Assembly: GCA_028704415.1 (NCBI GenBank)
Contig: JAQWFM010000024.1
Location: 1-34,172 of the forward strand
DNA from: Oscillospiraceae bacterium
GTDB taxonomy: Bacteria > Bacillota > Clostridia > Saccharofermentanales > Fastidiosipilaceae
Direction: 5' to 3'
DNA length: 34,172 bases
The translations under genes and the position numbers were made by a program. The notes below the pieces were generated by a model. That model worked only from the letters and a program-made list of their open reading frames with translations. It made no database searches and was not told where the DNA came from. Positions 31,328 through 34,172 of this stretch are shown in pieces (within the stretch, counting starts at the first letter, position 1; the number at the start of each line of letters is the position of its first letter).

Positions 31328-31912
31328 ATGACAGATAAAAAAGCTATGATCTTACTGGCAGATGGTTTTGAAGAGGTGGAGGCCTTATCGGTGGTGGATT
31401 GTCTGCGCCGGGCAGACATCACGATTGATCTGGTGGCGGTCAGTAACCGGGACTGGGTGCTCAGTTCGCATCAAGTTAAAATAGCCGCGGACCGGCATCT
31501 GGCGGAGGTAGGCCCGGGCACTGAGTATCAGGCTGTCATCACGCCGGGCGGCCTGCCCGGCGCGCGGACCCTGCAGTCAGATCCGGCGGTGCAGCAACTG
31601 CTGGCGCACTTTGACCAGCAGGGCAAAATTGTGGCCGCCATCTGCGCTTCTCCGATTGCCCTGGAGACAGCCGGCGTGGCCGGGCGGCACAGCGGAACCA
31701 TCTTCCCCGGTATGGAAGAGCAAGTCCGGTATCAGACTTTCAGCCAGGACCTGGTCGTCAGGGACGGCAATCTGATCACCTCCCGCGGTCCGGCTACCGC
31801 CTTCTTATTTGGTCTGGAGCTGGTCCGGCAGCTGGCTGGCGAAGCGGCCTGGGCCAAAGTCCGCCGCGCCTTGCTGATTCCGCAGCTACAGGAACAAATT
31901 GCGCAATACTGA
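31328..31912 (+). CDS. DJ-1/PfpI family protein
   Basis: Cytosolic 194-residue protein of the DJ-1/ThiJ/PfpI superfamily, comprising glyoxalases, deglycase-like enzymes and oxidative-stress proteins. The opening LLADGFEEVEALSVVDCLRRA with Glu15/Glu16 and the nucleophile-elbow Cys106 in AAICASPIALE are the DJ-1 signature, as is ITSRGPATAFLFGLELV near the end. GGAGG is seven bases before the ATG at 31328; the frame is open earlier but without a ribosome binding site. It is divergent from the disulfide oxidoreductase gene and overlaps the start of the acyltransferase gene by 14 bp, suggesting coupled translation with it. Confidence 0.92.
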   Translation: MTDKKAMILLADGFEEVEALSVVDCLRRADITIDLVAVSNRDWVLSSHQVKIAADRHLAEVGPGTEYQAVITPGGLPGARTLQSDPAVQQLLAHFDQQGKIVAAICASPIALETAGVAGRHSGTIFPGMEEQVRYQTFSQDLVVRDGNLITSRGPATAFLFGLELVRQLAGEAAWAKVRRALLIPQLQEQIAQY

Positions 31913-33320
31913 CCGGGGAAGCGGCAACCGGCCGGATCCTGTCTTGTACAGCCGGCTTAAGCGCCTGGCCGCGCCGCTGTTCAAAGCGCTGTTCAGGTTT
32001 CAGCCCCGGATTGATCCGGCGCTTTGGGCCTATCAGGGCCCGGCTGTTGTGGCGGCTAATCACTGTACGTTTATGGACCCGGTTTTGGTCGCCTTATCCC
32101 TGCCCCAGCCGGTCAGCTTTGTTGGGATGAAGGCCCTGACCAGATTCAAGCCGCTGCAGCCATTTTTTAATCATATGGGGCTGATCCCCAAGCAGCAGTT
32201 TACCCTTGATCTGCCCGCTCTCAAGGCCATGCTCCGGCTTCTGCGCCAGGGCGGCTGGCTGGGGGTGTTCCCGGAGGCGCAGCGCAGTCTGGATGGTTCG
32301 GCCTTGCCTTTTGACAGCAGCCTGATTCACCTGGCCAGACGCAGCCACGCGGCTATCATTACCGTCCGGATCAGTGGCGCATATATGGCCTGGCCCCGCT
32401 GGCAAAGAGGCGGCTTCCACCCTGGTCAGATTGAGGCCGAGGCCAGACTGCTCCTGACCCCGCAACAATTGCAGCAATGGCCGGTTGAAGTTTGTCAGGC
32501 GCAGCTGGTGCGGGAGCTGGCTGTAAGCTTTGCCGCCTGGCAGCGCCACCAAACGATACCGGTCCGTTACCGTCAGTTGTGGCCCAACCGGCACCTAAGC
32601 GACTTATTGGAGCAGTGTCCGCGCTGTCACCGGCACGCGGCCATGCGCGCCAGCGGGCGGGACGGGCTGACTTGCCGTTTTTGTCATTACAGAGTCCGGC
32701 TGCGGACGGATGGGTTGCTCTATCAGGTCCCCGCGCCGGCCAGGCAGCAGCAGCGGCAAACATCAGGGGCAGCCCGGCCTTTTAGTGATCTGGAGCAATG
32801 GCATCAGTGGCAGATTGCGCAATGGCGGCAGCAACTTTTAGCGGCCCGCCTGCCGGTAACCCCAGCGCCGCCTGCGGCCGCCGGTAAACAGGCTGTCTCA
32901 GGCCGGGGCAGCCCGCTAAAGGTCTGGCCGGTCAAAGTCAAAGCCCTGGAGTCTGAGGCTGACCGCAACCGCAAGCAACCCTGGCTCGCGTGTTCCGGCG
33001 CCTGGCAGCGCGGGCTTCTGGCGGCTTTTCCGGACGGGCTGCGGTTTTCTCCGCAGGAGCACCAGGTCGGGCTCCGGAGCCGGCAGCCCAAGCCGCTCTT
33101 TTTTCCGCTTTCCGCTGCTAATGCCCACCTGGTCTGCCGCACCGGGCTGGAGCTGCGGCTGCAGGCTGGGACGGGCCCGCTATGGCGCTGTCGGCCCCGG
33201 CGGCGTCAGGCCGTCATCCAGCTGGTTGATTTTGCCGCGGCGTTCAGCCCGGGACCAGTCCCTCCTGCGCCTAGTGAGGCTGTTGCCGTTTTAAAGCCGC
33301 CTCCCGTTGCTCCGGGTTAA
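31899..33320 (+). CDS. plsC: PlsC-type 1-acyl-glycerol-3-phosphate acyltransferase with C-terminal zinc ribbon
   Basis: The N-terminal half is a lysophosphatidate-acyltransferase domain: NHCTFMD (His55, Asp60) and GVFPEAQRS, the counterpart of the family's FPEGTRS. It would add the second acyl chain in phospholipid synthesis at the membrane. About residues 238-265 form a zinc ribbon CPRC-CRFC not found in ordinary PlsC, and 473 residues is about twice the usual length. The remaining 200 residues are Arg/Gln/Pro-rich and unrecognised. The start is a TTG overlapping the DJ-1 gene, with AGGA five bases upstream; a later TTG is possible. The 3' end overlaps the convergent cation transporter gene by 50 bp. 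The tail may be a regulatory or nucleic-acid/protein-binding appendage. Confidence 0.82.
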   Translation: MRNTDRGSGNRPDPVLYSRLKRLAAPLFKALFRFQPRIDPALWAYQGPAVVAANHCTFMDPVLVALSLPQPVSFVGMKALTRFKPLQPFFNHMGLIPKQQFTLDLPALKAMLRLLRQGGWLGVFPEAQRSLDGSALPFDSSLIHLARRSHAAIITVRISGAYMAWPRWQRGGFHPGQIEAEARLLLTPQQLQQWPVEVCQAQLVRELAVSFAAWQRHQTIPVRYRQLWPNRHLSDLLEQCPRCHRHAAMRASGRDGLTCRFCHYRVRLRTDGLLYQVPAPARQQQRQTSGAARPFSDLEQWHQWQIAQWRQQLLAARLPVTPAPPAAAGKQAVSGRGSPLKVWPVKVKALESEADRNRKQPWLACSGAWQRGLLAAFPDGLRFSPQEHQVGLRSRQPKPLFFPLSAANAHLVCRTGLELRLQAGTGPLWRCRPRRRQAVIQLVDFAAAFSPGPVPPAPSEAVAVLKPPPVAPG

Positions 33321-34172
33321 GCTGTTCCTCTGCTGTCACGGTCCCCCGGTCGATCGTTAGCCTGATCTCACAGTCAGGATGCCGCAGCCGCAATTCCCGG
33401 GTAATTTGCTCCCGCAATGCCTCATCTGACAGACTCAGCTCATAGGGCGCCAGGATGTCAAAGGTATAAAGCAGTCTGCCCGCCACCGTTTCCGCTCTGA
33501 AATCATGCATGGTCAGACTGGGATCTATCTTGGTCAGCAATTCCACCGCCCGGCGGCGGCGTTTTTCATAGACAGGGTCATTGATGGTAACCGGATCAAG
33601 GTGAATGACCGTCTTCAGGCCATACGCTTGGTTTAACGCCCGCTCAATCTCATCAATCACCTGGTGGCTGGCCAGCAGATCGGCCGCGGCATCCATTTCT
33701 ACATGCAGCGACACATAAATCATACCCGGACCGTAGCTATGGATGAGCAGATCATGGACTGCCAGCACCTGAGGGTAAGCCATTACCCGGCGCTCAATTT
33801 CCTGCACCAACTGGGGTGACGGCGACTGGCCCAGGACCTTGTCAGCTGTAGTCCGCAGGATACCCACACCCTGATAGCCAATGTAGCAAGCCACCAGCAG
33901 GCCCGCATAGCCGTCCAGCTGAAAGCCTAAACGGGGCGAAAGCAGCAGGGACAACAGAACCGTAGCCGACGCCAGCACATCGCTCAAGGCATCCGCAGCC
34001 GTTGCCGCCAGCAAAGTGGATTGGTTGCGGCGGGCCAGACGGTAGTTAAGGCGGTAGAGCCCCAGCTTCACCCCCATCGATAAAAGCAGCACCAGGACGG
34101 CCGGCAGACTCAGCTCCGGCTGATCCGGCCTGATAATTTTGCTGACTGAGCTTTGGCCCAGCTGCAGGGCGA
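33271..34172 (-). CDS. Cation diffusion facilitator transporter (5' end cut by window edge)
   Basis: Divalent metal exporter of the CDF family; the frame is open to the right edge, so the N-terminal helices are missing. Visible are the membrane segment with TAADALSDVLASATVLLS, matching the CDF metal-site helix with (H/D)xxxD, then LDGYAGLLVACYIGYQGVGILR, and the cytosolic ferredoxin-like domain (about VQEIERRVMAYPQVLAVHDLLIHSYG). The C-terminal domain continues unusually long: after VIHLDPV come about 100 more residues (from about YEKRRRRAVELL) predicted as a second alpha/beta domain. Metal specificity (Zn, Mn, Fe) cannot be stated. The 3' end overlaps the plsC-like gene by 50 bp tail to tail. 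Confidence 0.88.
   Translation of the reverse strand, partial: ALQLGQSSVSKIIRPDQPELSLPAVLVLLLSMGVKLGLYRLNYRLARRNQSTLLAATAADALSDVLASATVLLSLLLSPRLGFQLDGYAGLLVACYIGYQGVGILRTTADKVLGQSPSPQLVQEIERRVMAYPQVLAVHDLLIHSYGPGMIYVSLHVEMDAAADLLASHQVIDEIERALNQAYGLKTVIHLDPVTINDPVYEKRRRRAVELLTKIDPSLTMHDFRAETVAGRLLYTFDILAPYELSLSDEALREQITRELRLRHPDCEIRLTIDRGTVTAEEQLNPEQREAALKRQQPH

Overview
The window reads as a chromosomal segment of a GC-rich, low-redundancy member of the Bacillota, probably Clostridia. This rests on several observations: an FMN-type enoyl-ACP reductase FabK beside FabH/FabD/FabG, an ECF-type thiamine transporter ThiT under a TPP riboswitch, Gram-positive style ribosome binding sites, an Rnf-type operon, a Dlt/AlgI-like cell-envelope acylation operon, and LplB/LplC-type sugar permeases. 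I cannot name the genus. No rRNA, tRNA, CRISPR array, insertion sequence or phage gene was recognised.

Layout. 1-4009: fatty-acid synthesis (fabH-fabK-fabG leftward, cut by the window edge; fabD divergent). 4153-7181: an unrecognised two-gene operon of a three-TM, long coiled-coil protein resembling MotA/ZorA-type channels and a soluble partner. 7316-8872: cytoplasmic GH13 alpha-amylase. 9097-15573: a visibly more AT-rich leftward sugar-uptake locus with a lipoprotein binding protein, PHP hydrolase and two permeases, ending in a decayed DUF4127 gene fused to a decayed ABC permease. 15902-16760: promoter, TPP riboswitch, terminator and thiT. 16900-23149: a leftward operon rnfC-D-G-E-A followed by a HAD phosphatase and a Gfo/Idh/MocA oxidoreductase. 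23405-29532: a rightward five-gene operon of amino-acid adenylation enzyme, PLP decarboxylase, acyl carrier protein, AlgI-type MBOAT and SGNH protein. 29552-34172: a disulfide oxidoreductase, a DJ-1/PfpI protein, a PlsC acyltransferase with a zinc ribbon, and a cation diffusion facilitator cut by the right edge.

Two systems stand out. First, the Rnf-like operon has no rnfB, and its RnfA and RnfE have lost all four cysteines that hold the membrane [2Fe-2S] cluster in canonical Rnf/Nqr. RnfG also carries three 75-bp tandem repeats inserted just before an altered flavinylation motif. The ferredoxin entry route is therefore missing, while the NADH-side RnfC, flavin-carrying RnfD and outer-face RnfG remain, so the complex probably does something other than ferredoxin:NAD+ oxidoreduction. 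Second, the 23.5-29.5 kb operon looks like a dlt operon rebuilt with an AlgI-type acyltransferase and an added fold-III PLP decarboxylase. A reasonable inference is that an amino acid is activated, loaded on the carrier protein, decarboxylated before or on the carrier, and transferred as an amine-bearing acyl group to an envelope polymer. Both readings are inferences from motifs and gene order.
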